From contig OZ017798.1 in NCBI GenBank assembly GCA_963969395.1, positions 19,460,173 to 19,524,172 on the forward strand: a DNA stretch of 64,000 nucleotides. Reading direction: 5' to 3'. The notes under the pieces are model-generated. The model did no database searches. It was not told where the DNA came from and saw nothing but the letters and a program-made list of their open reading frames with translations. This document shows, one piece after another, positions 1 to 11,225 of this stretch. The first letter of the stretch is position 1, and each line of letters opens with the position of its first letter. Source of the DNA: Pseudoscleropodium purum. Lineage: Eukaryota; Streptophyta; Bryopsida; Hypnales; Brachytheciaceae. Both the position numbers and the translations under genes were made by a program.

Positions 1-739
1 TATGCCCTCCTAAGTGCAAAATAGAATTTGTCAAGCAACAAAAAAAGAATACAAAAACTTAAATTCAAATTATTTATGAATTTTATTTTTGTCTACATAG
101 AAAGCTTTGATTCATTCCATTTGGATTAGTAATGTAAAAGTTATGGAATTTCTTATTTTGCAGATAAATTTAGAAGCTTTTTGAAAAAATAATTTACTAG
201 ATTTGCCTTCAAATTCAATTTTAATACTTTTAAAGAAATTTTTTTGACAAGGTTAAATATGCTTGCTAGAACAATCTCACCATTGGAATTTATTTAGTGT
301 ATTTTAATTCCATCTTAAAGCTATAAATGATTTAGTGTTTTTTTCAATCTCATACCAACATCTACTTAAAAAAAATTCAAAGAATAAAAATCAAGTGTGT
401 TTTCAAAATATTTTTTCCTAGACTCTCAACTCAAATACTCAAGATACAAAAAATTAATCAAAATGTTTTGTGCAAAATTTTGAAGTCAAAAAGATTCCAA
501 AAAAATAACTTAGTCAAAGAACATGCTCAAAATCTCACTTTCTTCACTTTAAACACAAATATCTTGCAATGTCCCTATTGAAATTTTTATTAAATTTCTT
601 CCACAAATTCTTCCACTAGTTAAAGAATTCTAGTTAAATAAGCAAAGAAATTAATTTATAAGTTTTTTTGCTCTTTGCAATAGAAATGGCAATAATAAAC
701 GATTTTTGATGAAGAAAAGACATTGAAGATTTTAGGAGT
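1..739 (+). mobile_element. Degenerate copy of the TTAA-type (piggyBac-like) repeat family, cut by the window edge
   Basis: Interior blocks match the better copies at 4094-5032 and 53418-54338: a block around 95-150 (tctacatagaaagctttga, then an A/T-rich stretch), a block around 255-300 shared with the copy near 40390-40620, and a right end near 665-739 that reads agaaatggca and finishes in ttttaggag followed by TTAA (740-743). The left end lies outside the window. The copy is diverged and contains no open frame. Assignment is by eye from shared word order. Confidence 0.5.
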
Positions 740-933
740 TTAAGAAAAGATGTATAAAATAGAATTTATTTTAAACCCTAATTTTGTGATAATAGATTAA
801 ATTGTACATCAAACTTGTACTTTGGGATCTCAATCAAGATTTAGTAACTAATCATTGATCATAAAAATTATAATTTCAAATTAAAGTACCTTCAAATGTA
901 TATTATCAATAACTTTTATCAACCCTCACACCT

Positions 934-1092
934 AAGGTAACTCTGCCTATGACACTCCAAATGGGAGCCACCCCATCACAGGCAAAATTGTACTAATGGT
1001 GTACATTTTAGTTCTTGAAATGTGCATCACTAGAAATTTTATGCCTGTGATGGGCTGGCTCCCATTCGGATTGTCATAGGAAGAGTTACTTT
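934..1092. repeat. 159-bp foldback element (near-complete hairpin)
   Basis: The left arm (934-1010) and right arm (1020-1092) are inverted copies along their whole length. The core CCCATCACAGGCA (972-984) pairs perfectly with 1042-1054, and the outer ends aaggtaactc and gagttacttt pair as well. All pairs share one centre. The loop is short. This fits a foldback MITE or a MITE-derived small-RNA precursor; sequence alone cannot separate them. Confidence 0.75.
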
Positions 1093-1099
1093 ATATTTT

Positions 1100-4089
1100 G
1101 TGATGGGTTTGAAATGTAGAAATCTCAAAATGGTGACATTGACTAAACATTGACTGCAGATTTCCTTGTTGTTTCTTTCTCCTTCCAAAGAAAATTGCAT
1201 ATTCACATTGAAATGGACCTTGCCATGCCACATCAAGAATGTTACTACATGCCCACCCAGATTCAAAAATGAATCACTTGTTGCATCCAACCTAAGAAAC
1301 TCACCCTACCAATCTTGAAGCATGGAATACCCTATTGACATACCAACCCTGTAAACCACTTGCAAGAAATTGTCCATTCATTTCTTAGGTGGGTTCTACT
1401 CTGCAATCAGGCCCTAATACCCAATTATGTGGTGTAGCTCCTGTAATGGAGCATAACGAATTTCTCATTTAACATTGCATTTTCATCTTGACTATTCATC
1501 TGAGTTTGTTAATTTCCTACATTAGTTTACATTGGGCAACACCTCTCGTCATAGGGTGTTTTGGGAAGTAAAGGTCCTCCTTGTCAGGCTCCGCCCTCCT
1601 CGTCTGCCCTTTATTTCCCAAAACACCCTCCTCCTCAAACATTTCCTTCTACGAAAAGGCCACCAGGCTTGCACGTGTCCTGAACACAAAAACACACTCG
1701 GTTTGATTGCCTGGCTGATTCCTTGGCTGATGTCTCTGTTCCTTTATCATTCAATTTTGTGGCAATGCTTTTACGAGTTCTTCTTCCTTTCCAGTCAACC
1801 GTATCAATGGTTGATGACATGGCTGTCTCATTTCATGCTCCCACCAAACCCCCAAAAATGAAAGGTTGGAATGTGATGTTGGCTTCTCATTTGTCACATT
1901 CATTTTCTTTTTTCTGTTTTTTTTTTCCATAGATGTCACACACGTCCCTACTCTACTTCAAAAGTAAAACTTATTGACACTCTCTTATTGCTACCTGAGT
2001 ACAAACAAAGTAGGAGACAGTGTCAAAGAGTGTGACCAAGATGCAAGTCGTACCAAGAACGTGGTCAAAAGATCTAAGTCAAGTGGTGCTGGGTCAACTT
2101 CACTTTGCCATATGTCAGTGAGGTTTTATAGATTGTACCATTGACTTTCTCATGAGTTGAGAACTTGGGATTGTTGGACCTTCCATTGGTTGCTGCTCAA
2201 CATCAAGACAAAGGGAGAAATTCACTTCAATTGTACAAGCATCAATGATTTCTCATCACTTACAATGCACATCAGTTCAAGGTTTGGGAATTTCTAACAA
2301 CACAAGACTTTCATCATAGACAAGGAGGGGTACTTAACCCTTAAAAATGACATCATGGCAGTTTTCCTGCCCATGAACAATGTAGAATCTCTCCATGTAG
2401 GACAAAAGTGTAACTATTCATCCTTGAAATTTTGTGTGAAAAGAATAGAGGTCTTTTATAGTAGTTCAACTTCCAACGAGTGTTAACCTTTTGCATTTCT
2501 TTAAGCCAAGAATGCACATGGTACCAAAACAAGATGATTTTGACAATGATCAATTCATCTTTTAAAGGGTAATTTTGAAAAGCATTGGTGTCCAAGTGTT
2601 GAAACAACGTTCCTTGAATATCTAAGTAAAAATGATATAGAAACCGATTATTTTATACAGGCTTCTAAGGTTTGAGATGGAAATTCACTCTTCTTGCACC
2701 ACTCAACCTTGACCACTTATTTTTCTTGATTTTGAAGTGGACAATTTTTTGTCACGTGTTAAAAATCTTGTCAATGAAAACGGTTGTAATTGAATTATTT
2801 AACAATGAAACTTGTTGTATGACTTTGGAGAATCTTAAAGTGCAAAAAAAACAACATTCTTCATCCAATTTGGTGGTCAAAGTTGGAAAATTCCCTCACT
2901 GTGATATTATTGACTTTTCTAAAGAAGGCTATGATTACTTCATGGAATATGAGTGGGATTTCTTGTAGGGGGCTTGTTCAAAATAAGAATATACATGCTT
3001 CCAAACTTCTTACTCTTTATTTAAATTCTATCCATAAAATATATAATTCTAAAATGTTATCCAAATAATGTAATTAGGTTGTCAATTCTAGTTTCTACTT
3101 TAATTTGAAAATTTTGAAATCTCTTGAAATTGAATACTTTTTGTAATTTGAATTTTGATTCTATCATTGAAGTATAATGATTTTTAAATTGTAAGATGAC
3201 ATAGAATTTTGCATTAGACCATAGTGTTGCATACTATTATATACACTTAGAAAAAAAATCAAGATTATTTTAACAAATTTTGTATTTGATATGAATTCTC
3301 TTCAATGTTTATTAAAAAAATTATTAGATTTCAATTTTTCACAAAACATTCTAAGACCTCATTATAGGAGATATATGATTTCATTTTTGAGAAAAAATAT
3401 TAAAAAATAATTCATAAGTATAGTAGTCACAAAATGGGAACATAGAGAATTGAGAAGTTTGAAGTTTAATTTTGTAATTGGGGGCCTTTTTACTACAAAG
3501 TTAAGCTTTAATTGAATTAGATGCTTAGAAGCATGCTTCTTTAGTTTCTATTGAAGATGATTTCTAACACTCACAAAGTATTCAATCATGTATAGTAGAA
3601 TCCTATTGCTTATCCAAAAGTCATTTGAGTGTAGGACACCTTCAATACATTAGCTTTAGTCCTCTTCAATTTTGAAAATACATCTTGCTACCTCACCTAT
3701 TTTATTATTTTCCGTCATCATGACTTCAAAATTTTCACCTTTCTAGATAAATGTAAAAAAAATGTAACTTTTTGTAGTTGGTTAATAATGTATTCCTTTC
3801 CCTCAATACAATAATTTGGGACCTTTGATTGCAAATAAGAATTCAAAATGCTCTTTGGATTGACCTACATGCAATCACATATACATAATTAGTATACAAG
3901 CACACATAGTTACTAGGACTCTTTCCAATAGACACATTATGCTTCTAAGGCCAACTCATCTTTGTTGTCTACACAACCAATTACCACTAAGGTTGGTCCA
4001 CCTAAAATTGCACCTTGCCTAAAACTATCATTATCACTCTTATGTACATTTCCAAAACCAATATATACATGTATATTGAAGAAACGATT
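1100..4089. other. AT-rich gene-free stretch with coding-like relics
   Basis: No intact gene is visible. A 75-nt hairpin (1554-1628) is listed separately. Between about 2100 and 2970 the plus strand has broken stretches that read like decayed protein coding sequence in changing frames, including an open 98-codon stretch at 2672-2968, but I recognise no family. At 3805-3860 there is a fragment of the MITE family described at 22285-22515 (tttgattgcaaataagaatt). The rest is low-complexity A/T sequence. Confidence 0.4.
1554..1628. repeat. Stable 75-nt hairpin
   Basis: Arms at 1554-1572 (GGGTGTTTTGGGAAGTAAA) and 1610-1628 pair over 19 bp with one mismatch around a 37-nt GC-rich loop. The surroundings are AT-rich, so the GC-richer stem-loop stands out. 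It could be a small-RNA precursor or a transposon tip. There is no further support. Confidence 0.6.
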
Positions 4090-4093
4090 TTAA

Positions 4094-5032
4094 CCCCTAA
4101 AGCCCTAAACCCCATTTTTTGGCTACATAGCAATTTTGGGCAACTCACTACAAATGGAGTTTTTATTTTTTTTCTTTGAAATTTTAACATGACATGTGCC
4201 TGAGGAGTAGCTTTAAGGCCCAACAATTTTATAACTTTTGACTAGAAAGCTAGAAAGTTATTGTATGAAATGTGATTTTCAATGCTCGGTGGGCAATTCG
4301 GGCAGGAAAAAAAATTCTTCAGAAATCATTTTTTTCAAAAATTAAAATTTGAAATTGATTCTATAGATTTATGTCTACATGGAAAGCTTTGAATCATTGC
4401 ATTTGGATGGATGAATCTAAAGTTACAAAGAATTTTAGTTTGGGGTAATTTATAGATAGTTATGGAATCTCTACTCCGAAATAAACTTTGAAGCCCTTTA
4501 TTTTATTCAATTTTAAATATTTTTGAAAAAAAATAAAATTTAGGTGTACATTGTTTATTACAACATTTCAACCATTGGGATTGGCATTTTTCAATTCCAT
4601 AAAGAAATTATTAACAACTTAGTACTTTGAATCATCTTCTATTTCATTTTACTTACTATTTTTTTCCTACATGTTGCACAATTCCAAATTATCTAAAAAA
4701 TTTCAAGCATGTAGCCAACTTGCTTTGAAGAATGAATTCAAAGAGTAACCACCATTTTGGACATTTTTTCATGCAAATGTGACCTTAAGAAAGTGCAGCT
4801 GCCTGGATTTTTGCAGGGACAAAAAAAGGATTTTTGTGAATTCAAACGCTAATATCTTGCAATTGACATGGTGAAAATTTCTGAAATTTTTACCACATCT
4901 TCTCAAAATAGTTTACTAAAAGATCCCACAGTTACTTGTGTTTAATTTTTTTTTTCAAAAATTAGGTACCTGCACTAGAAATGGCAGTTTTAGAGCATTT
5001 TTGGTAAAAACATAGTCAAAAACCTTTAGGGG
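4094..5032 (+). mobile_element. piggyBac-like non-autonomous element, 939 bp, TTAA-flanked
   Basis: The left end is TTAA (4090-4093) followed by CCCCTAAAGCCCTAAACC; the right end is CCTTTAGGGG followed by TTAA (5033-5036). The terminal inverted repeat is therefore about 9-13 bp with an exact TTAA flank on both sides. The interior has the family hallmarks in order: a cell of cattttttggctacatagc, a block around 4365-4450 shared with all other copies, and the right-end block agcatttttggtaaaaacat. No open frame suggests a transposase, so it would be mobilised in trans. TTAA target sites with CCC-starting ends are the known signature of piggyBac. Confidence 0.7.
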
Positions 5033-5289
5033 TTAAAACATCTACCAAAAGAAGCTTTGATCCTTTATAACTTTTGCATACAGTATTCAAATATCAAGTT
5101 CTTTGGTGCATTGAAACCTCCTTTCACTTGCTAACAAGAAGATATGAAAATTTAACCATAGTAACTAGGCATAGTAGCAAAAAGTGGCGGTTTAGGGGGG
5201 GATACCTACCTTAATAACCTTTGCTTACAACAAAAGAATGGCTTGCACTATACACCGAAACTCACCTGCCACCCCAGTTTCTCATTAGT

Positions 5290-5600
5290 TCCCCCCCTCC
5301 TCTCTCAAAAAATTTGTAAGCCGTTGATTTTTTTGAAAAAAAATGCTTACTCTCAAAATTGACATTGATTTCTCAAAAAATTACAAGATGTTGATCTTGT
5401 GAAATTTAATTTGAGCCGTTCAAATATAAAATACAAATACTGAATACAAATACAAATACGAATACGAATATGGGTATTGGATATGCGTACTAAATACGTG
5501 TATTGAATATGGATATTGAATATGGGTACTGAATATGGATACTGAATACGGATACAATATTGGATACGGGATCAATTGTCCCATATTGTTTGTCAAAAAC
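5290..5600 (+). repeat. Dispersed repeat with internal GAATAT/GAATAC hexamer tract (copy 1)
   Basis: This segment is repeated in inverted orientation at 17340-17880. Shared blocks are ctctcaaaaaatttgtaag (5312 on), the line around 5355-5430, a degenerate tract of roughly 13-nt units such as tgaatatggatac (5440-5570), and a terminal caattgtcccatattg. Copy 1 lacks the 220-bp insert that splits copy 2, so it preserves the empty site. Just downstream, 5731-5753 is a perfect 10-bp-arm hairpin (ATAGTGACAC / GTGTCACTAT). Confidence 0.7.
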
Positions 5601-5935
5601 TTTGATTCTGAAGATTACAAGAGGGGGTGGAGGTGAAGGGAAGTGAGATAAAAAATATTAAATCAAATTCTAAATGATAAGTGGGGGTGGTAAAATTAAA
5701 AAAATTGAAAAAAAATTGAGGGGGGAGTGCATAGTGACACAAAGTGTCACTATACACCTTGAGTGCCTAATAACTTACATTAAGCACAGTGCTTACAAAG
5801 TCGAACATGATAGAAGAATGGCATTGTCATTTTTCAGCAATGTTCTTCAGTTGTACAATCATCACTCACCGTTTCAAAGGACAGTAAATATTGTTGTTCT
5901 ATACAAAGTAGATGTCCCCAATATCATCTGCTAAT

Positions 5936-6094
5936 CTAATACCACCCAAATTTAGAACACTTATTGATTCTGGAATGAGAATTTAAAACACAAGTACATG
6001 CCTTAACTTCACTTACTGTGAAGTTAAGGCATATAATACTATCGTAGATTCTCACTCTAGAATCAATGACAGCTGTACATTTGGGTGATATTAG
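5936..6094. repeat. 159-bp foldback element with perfect 15-bp core
   Basis: ATGCCTTAACTTCAC (5998-6012) pairs perfectly with 6018-6032 around the 5-nt loop ttact. The pairing continues outward, imperfectly, to ctaatacc at 5936 and its complement ending at 6094. It has the length and shape of the hairpin at 934-1092 but an unrelated sequence. A plant pre-miRNA, a young MITE or an inverted duplication are all possible. Confidence 0.75.
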
Positions 6095-6774
6095 GTATGT
6101 CTAGTTGTCTACCATCCTGAATGTCTTCCACTTTACAGTATGTTTTCATGTGCTGTAATGCAGCGTCCAAAGCTTGCTGTTCTCCAATTTTACTGTTTTA
6201 ATTTCTAGTTCATGACCAAATGAAATTAGGCATGCTCAGTACATGTTATTAATTCAAATACATGTATTTTAAGAGATTGGCAGAATCTGAAGATGAATAA
6301 TGTAACACCCAGACACCCAGTACTGGAAAATTTTAGTGTTTGAAATAGAGACATAACATAGATCTCCTCCATGTCTCCATATGCACTCCACCTACTCAAT
6401 TCAATCAGTTACAGAGTGCATTTTATATTTTACTTTTTGCTCAAAAGGAGAGACCATCTAATGATATAAGTTATAAGGTAGAAGTACCTATTTTGGATAA
6501 CTTAAGGATTTCAGAGTGGATGATGTGGAGAAGTCATGGGGAACTGAGTTCAATGTGTGCAAAAAATAAGGTTATGGAAGAAAGAAAAGAAAACGAAATT
6601 TTTTCTCCTTAAATGAATATTTTATTGAATATAAACATGGATTTTGCACCCATACCCATTCCTATCATATAGATTCACCTATTTCAATTAGCTTGGGCAC
6701 TTCTCTCAAAGCCAAGAGGAACTAGAGACAAGTGGGTAAGAAAGAATAAACATGGAACCTTTCTCAATGAATAA
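6095..6774. other. No gene or recognisable element seen
   Basis: AT-rich sequence without a convincing open frame, tandem repeat or inverted ends. Confidence 0.4.
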
Positions 6775-7709
6775 CCACTAAAGGACCAAGACTATGTTTT
6801 CACCAAAACTACTCCAAAACTGTCATTTCTAATACAAGTACCAAATTTTTGAAAAAAAACATTTTTCAAAAGATGGAATTGTAGGGTCTTGTAGTGAACT
6901 AGTTTGAGAGGTTGTGGAAAATTTTTAGAAGTTTCCACCGTGTGAATTGCAAGATAATAGCATTTGAATAGACAAATATTCTTATTTGTCCTTGCAAAAA
7001 TTCAAGTAGTTGTACTTCACAAGGTCACATTTTTATGAAAAAATGTCCAAAATGGTTGCAACTCTTTGGATTCATTCTTCAAGGTAAGTTGGCTACATGC
7101 TTGAAAATTTTCAAATCATTTGGAATTGTACAACATATAGGAAAAAAATAGTAAATAGAAAGAAGTAAAGAATGATTCAAAACACTAAATTGTTAAGAAT
7201 TTAGATATAGAATTGAAAAATGCCAATTCCAACGGTTGTAATGTTGCAATAAACAATCTACACCCAATGTTTTTATTTTTTTCAAAAATATGAAAAATTG
7301 AGTTAAATCAAGGACTTCAAAGTTTTTTTTAGAGTAGAGATTCCATAACTACCCTCAAACTAAGAATCATCATAACTTTTGACTCATTAATACAAATGGA
7401 AAGATTCAAAGCTTTCCATGTATATATAAACCTAAAGAACCAATTTCTATTTTTTTTAATTTTTTTAAAAAGTGATTTTTAAAGAAGTTTTTTGAGCTAC
7501 CCAAGTTGCCCGTAGAACAAAGATAATTGCATGCCATGCAATAACTTTTTGACCATTTAGTCAAAAGTTACAAAAATTGTCAAGCCTTGAAGCTACTCCT
7601 CGGGCACATGTTTATTGAAAATTTCAGCACAAAATAATTAGAACTCCATTCGTAGCGAGCTACTCAAATTTGCTATGTTGCCAAAAAACACAACTTGGTC
7701 CTTTAGGGG
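6775..7709 (-). mobile_element. piggyBac-like non-autonomous element, 935 bp, ATAA-flanked, reverse orientation
   Basis: The left end reads ATAA (6771-6774) then CCACTAAAGGACCAAG; the right end reads CTTGGTCCTTTAGGGG then ATAA (7710-7713). This is the copy with the longest matching terminal inverted repeat (about 16 bp) and it has the same variant tetranucleotide on both sides, as expected of a target-site duplication. Its interior is the reverse complement of 4094-5032, with the gactatgttttcaccaaaa block at the left. Confidence 0.7.
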
Positions 7710-7713
7710 ATAA

Positions 7714-8630
7714 TGCATCTAATTGTTGTCCAGAATAGATTAGTCTACGAAGCCATTATGGGGGGCTGTCCGAAATAGGTACTTCTACCTTAGTCCAATG
7801 TGAGGCACCGCTCGGCTGTTCAAGCTCAAAAGCAATAGTTACCTTTCAGTAGATAATAAATATAATTTGGACATCAATATCTGGAAATGCCGTCAATTTC
7901 AAAAAAATGCAGGTCTTCTTTCAGTGGCGTTTTTGGTGTACTCCGTACTACGGATTACTATTTTTCTCGGTTTTGAAATATAATGTTTTTCTGTGTGCCA
8001 AATCTAAAAATTCAAACAAAATGCAGGTCCCTTGATTGGCATCTGTTTAATAAACAATTGAATCCATTGTATAAGTAAAAAGTTTATATGCAATAAAATA
8101 TGTTGATGATGAAAGGGCCTGCATTTGCTCAGGTTGCTTTCAGTTCAATTCTCCAGGCAGGCAACTGTTGAGGTAGCATTCTCACCAGTCCAAGCTGATA
8201 TTAGCTCCGGTAGTTCCATTGTCCACGAAATCTTCTCAATATTAAAAGTCACCGGTCAACCTTTTTCTTTTTTTGCTATGGAGACAATGGTCACTTGATT
8301 TGGGATATTCTCAAGATTTCAATTTGAGACAATTTTTATTTATTTTAAATTCTCGTGATTTAATTACATTATTCTAGGACACTGTTGCAATTTGAATTCA
8401 AGGCTTGCAGCACAGTCGAATGGACAGGCCTCCCTGCAAGACTAACACTACGACTATGAACTCAAGGTTCAGTTTGACCTCGAAGATCATGCTGGAAATT
8501 ATTATGAAGGCGAAATCGTCTCTGTTTACAATACTAAAATTTTAAATTTAGCAACACTAATCGAACAGGTGTACAAAGTAGATTACATGAAAGTGTATCA
8601 ATCACATAAACATTGACACCTCTTCACTCT
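7714..8630. other. Gene-free interval upstream of the PGAM-like gene
   Basis: Less AT-rich than the surroundings from about 8100 onward, but no coding exon or repeat structure is recognised. It may hold distal promoter sequence for the gene at 9214. Confidence 0.35.
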
Positions 8631-9213
8631 GAAGGGGTGCCCTCAATGCAAGGCCGTCTCCCAGTCGACTTCCAGGCTTTGCTGCAATAATCGGCAGGAA
8701 AGCTTCGCCTGATGTGCAGATCAATGGTATCATAAAAGGTAAAAATCCGGAACCATTACTTCCAACTCATTACCAAATAACCCTACTCCGCGAGAATTGG
8801 TGAATTGGGCTTTTCCATGAACTGCGGTTTGGAAAACTCCCTTGTGGTTCGATTGATAGTGTGAAGATCAATCACATGGGAGATGTTTGAAACTTGAAGT
8901 GAGTGACGAACGTAGGGGCACCCCCACATCAATGTAAAGCAGAGTCCGAGTCTATTTCCAGGCTTTGATGCATGCAGGAAAGCTTCGTAAGAATCAGAAG
9001 GAGCTTCGTCCGCCGTGCAGGTCAGTGATGTCACGAAGGTGAAAATCCAGAACCATAACTTTGAATCTATCACAAATTAAACCTATTACGCGAATGGAGA
9101 TCGGTGAATCGGGTATTTTCATGGATTAGGGTTTGGAGAAATTACTTGTGGTTCGGTCAATCACATGAGAGATCTTTGAAATTGTAAGTGGGTGAGGAAC
9201 GTGGGGTGTCCCA
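8631..9213 (+). promoter_or_regulatory. Tandemly duplicated 5' flank of the PGAM-like gene (two ~285-bp units)
   Basis: Two diverged direct copies run from about 8631 and 8915 up to the start codon. Matching landmarks recur about 285 bp apart: tccaggctttg (8671 and 8957), gcaggaaagcttcg (8694 and 8983), aaaatccggaaccat versus aaaatccagaaccat, cttgtggttcg (8839 and 9147), and gacgaacgtaggggc versus gaggaacgtggggtg. Each unit ends in an ATG (8932 and 9214); a third unit start also has one at 8646. The first unit therefore ends in a ghost of the start-codon region. The segment probably holds the leader and core promoter. No clear TATA box was placed. Confidence 0.7.
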
Positions 9214-10023
9214 ATGCCGAAACCCTCTGGTGCCTACCCCATGGCCCGCTGCAAGGTCATCCACCTTATCCGCCACGGCCAAGCCACCCACAACAAAGCC
9301 CGCGACGATTTCCCCACCGCCAACGTCTACTCCGACGAAGCCTACTTCGACGCCCCCTTAACCGACCTCGGCTGGAAGCAAGCCCAATATGCCCGCGAGC
9401 ACATCGCCAACACCAACTCCATCCACCCCCAACTCGTCGTAACCTCCCCCCTCTCCCGCGCCATCCAAACCGCCGTCGCCATCTTCGGCTCCGGAAACTC
9501 CCTCCGCCCCTCCGAGTCCCAATTCAACGCCCTCATGCTCTCCAACGTCGCAGGCCGACGCCCAGGCATCTCCTCCGAGGGTTGCCCCAAGTTCCAAGCA
9601 GTCGAATGGTGCCGCGAATGCATCGGGGAGCACCCTTGTGATCGCCGTCGACCCATCTCGGAATTGCAATCCCAGTACCCCGCGATCGACTTCTCCGACA
9701 TCGTGCATAACGAGGACGTGCATTGGAAAGTGGACAAGAGGGAAAGCGCGGAGGAGGTCCAGTACCGAGCAGGGGCGTTTGCGAATTGGCTGCTGAATCA
9801 AACGGAGCAGAGGATTGCAGTGGTGGCGCACAGTGGGTTCATTTGGGAGTTCACGAGGCTGTTTGGGGAAGATGTGTCGGAGAGGGTGAAGAAGGAGTTG
9901 CAGGAGGGGTATGGGAATTGCGAAATGAGGTCCATTGTGCTGGTGGACAAGCAAGGGATTGGACAGCCGTTCGGGAGAACGGACTTTCCTGGGTGCTCGA
10001 AAGCTTACGTCCCGAGGCAATAA
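9214..10023 (+). CDS. PGAM-like histidine phosphatase, intronless
   Basis: A 269-codon single-exon gene of the histidine phosphatase (phosphoglycerate mutase-like) superfamily. The RHG signature is at residues 20-22 (LIRHGQATHN) with H21 as the predicted phospho-acceptor; TSPLSRAIQT (78-86) holds the conserved phosphate-pocket arginine, and VVAHSGF (204-209) the second catalytic histidine. The block around HPCDRRRPISE and the ending with NCEMRSIV match the plant 'phosphoglycerate mutase-like protein' type rather than glycolytic PGAM, so the substrate is not predictable. Start at 9214; a second in-frame ATG (9241, residue 10) is also possible. Plant relatives are, as far as I recall, usually intron-rich, so the lack of introns may mean retroposition. 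Base composition flips from C-rich in the first half to G-rich in the second, which makes long antisense frames. Confidence 0.88.
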   Translation: MPKPSGAYPMARCKVIHLIRHGQATHNKARDDFPTANVYSDEAYFDAPLTDLGWKQAQYAREHIANTNSIHPQLVVTSPLSRAIQTAVAIFGSGNSLRPSESQFNALMLSNVAGRRPGISSEGCPKFQAVEWCRECIGEHPCDRRRPISELQSQYPAIDFSDIVHNEDVHWKVDKRESAEEVQYRAGAFANWLLNQTEQRIAVVAHSGFIWEFTRLFGEDVSERVKKELQEGYGNCEMRSIVLVDKQGIGQPFGRTDFPGCSKAYVPRQ

Positions 10024-10320
10024 GCTTAGAGCATCCGCACCGTGACACTGAAAATAATGAAAACAGAACAGATTTGGCGGGGCAAGGAAATGGCGATTTG
10101 GCTCAGAGCATCGCCACCCCTGGCCGGCGAAAAGGCGGGCCGTCTCCAAAGCTTCCCCCACCGTGACGCTGGCAGAGCCCGTTTGGGAGCCGGGCTCTCC
10201 AAAATTTCTGATTTTCCCCTCAGCACAGCGTGCGCGGGGAAGTTTCAACCGGGCCCGGAGTCGCAAGATCTTCCATGTTTTCTGTACTAGAAACAGTACT
10301 GTCCATCACTTTAGCAAATT
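10024..10320. other. GC-rich 3' flank of the PGAM-like gene
   Basis: Contains a short direct repeat, caccgtgacactg (10038) and caccgtgacgctg (10160), with agagcatcc and agagcatcg motifs nearby. Such gagcatc ends occur in plant transposons, but boundaries cannot be set. Presumed to include the 3' UTR. No coding sequence is recognised. Confidence 0.35.
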
Positions 10321-10324
10321 CCAA

Positions 10325-10510
10325 GGAGAATTTTGATCTTTTTTTTTGAACCCGGCAGCCTGAAATTCATGGGAGTCGACAGTCGGACTCCCGGGTGACG
10401 AGCGCTTTGACCGTCTGTACGCTAGGGAGGTATATCGCAGCAGTGCCCGGAATACCTCCAGTGCATGCCATCATGGTTTCACCGTGGGGGATTAGCCGCC
10501 CCACGGTGGT
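10325..10510 (-). mobile_element. Possible retroposon fragment (SINE/LINE-like tail)
   Basis: On the minus strand a GC-rich stretch ends in ccgggttc followed by a nine-A tail (poly-T at 10330-10338 on the plus strand), the form of a poly(A)-terminated retroposon. Inside it, CACCGTGGGG (10480-10489) pairs perfectly with 10499-10508 around a 9-nt loop. I do not recognise the family and the 5' end is not defined. Confidence 0.35.
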
Positions 10511-10584
10511 GATGCTCTCACAAAGGGAATTGGTCCAATCGTGACTCGGAGGAAAACGGTGGGTTTTTTTATTTATTTTCCACG

Positions 10585-10775
10585 CATGATAAAAATTTGC
10601 AAATTCTGAATTCATATCTGCAATCAAAGGCCCCCCCAAATTAGCTAGAAGAGTTTTACAGGATAGGCACAAAATAGGGGATTTTTTTTTCTTTGCATCC
10701 CTGGCATGACTTTGGGGGGACAAGCACGGGGGCAATTCATTCCAACCAAGTTGGAGAATGTTAGAGAAAAATACA
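10585..10775 (+). repeat. Partial copy of the CCAGGG-TIR MITE family
   Basis: The interior word tttgcaaattctgaattcat and the following gcaatcaaaggc are almost identical to 22365-22410, and the cacaaaatagggg block follows as it does there. The terminal repeats are not clear, so this looks like an internal or end-eroded copy. Confidence 0.55.
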
Positions 10776-11109
10776 CCATGAAGCCTCAAAATAGGGTTTT
10801 GATGGAGTTTGGTAAGGTGTTTTTCTTGTACTATTTCTAGCTACATCTTCTTCAAAAAATCAATATATGAATTAGGGAGAATTATATGATTAACTTTAAT
10901 CATTGACTCATTTTTCTCACTTGGATGTATCCTAATTTTTTAATTTTTTTTGTTGGTATTATAAGGTCTCTATTTAATAAACAATATAAAGGAGAGGTTT
11001 CATTCACCATACAAGTAAACTTTGAACCTTTCCCTACAACTATCTATTGACTCATAAATGAATGAGGTTGATTCACCCTATTAATTATCGGCTTGATATT
11101 GGTCTTTAT

Positions 11110-11225
11110 AGGCTAGGGATGATTTGACCCCTCTATTGCCCTGCTAGAGGATAAAAGTCAAAATTCCCCCTATTTTGTACCACTTAAATTTTGTATTTCA
11201 TCATGTCACAAAATTATCCCTTCAC
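11110..11225 (-). repeat. Half copy of the CCAGGG-TIR MITE family
   Basis: The sequence gacccctctattgccctgct, then aggataaaagtcaaaatt, then aaattttgtatttcatcatg is the reverse complement of 22385-22515. Only one end of the element is present; the other half is missing. Confidence 0.6.

Noticed and set aside
9192..9641. Plus-strand Arg/Pro-rich frame overlapping the PGAM-like gene
   Set aside because: A frame-shifted shadow; low-complexity composition and GTG start.
9358..10266. 302-codon minus-strand open frame across the PGAM-like gene
   Set aside because: It is antisense to a clearly conserved protein and results from the strong C/G bias of that gene; its translation has no family features.
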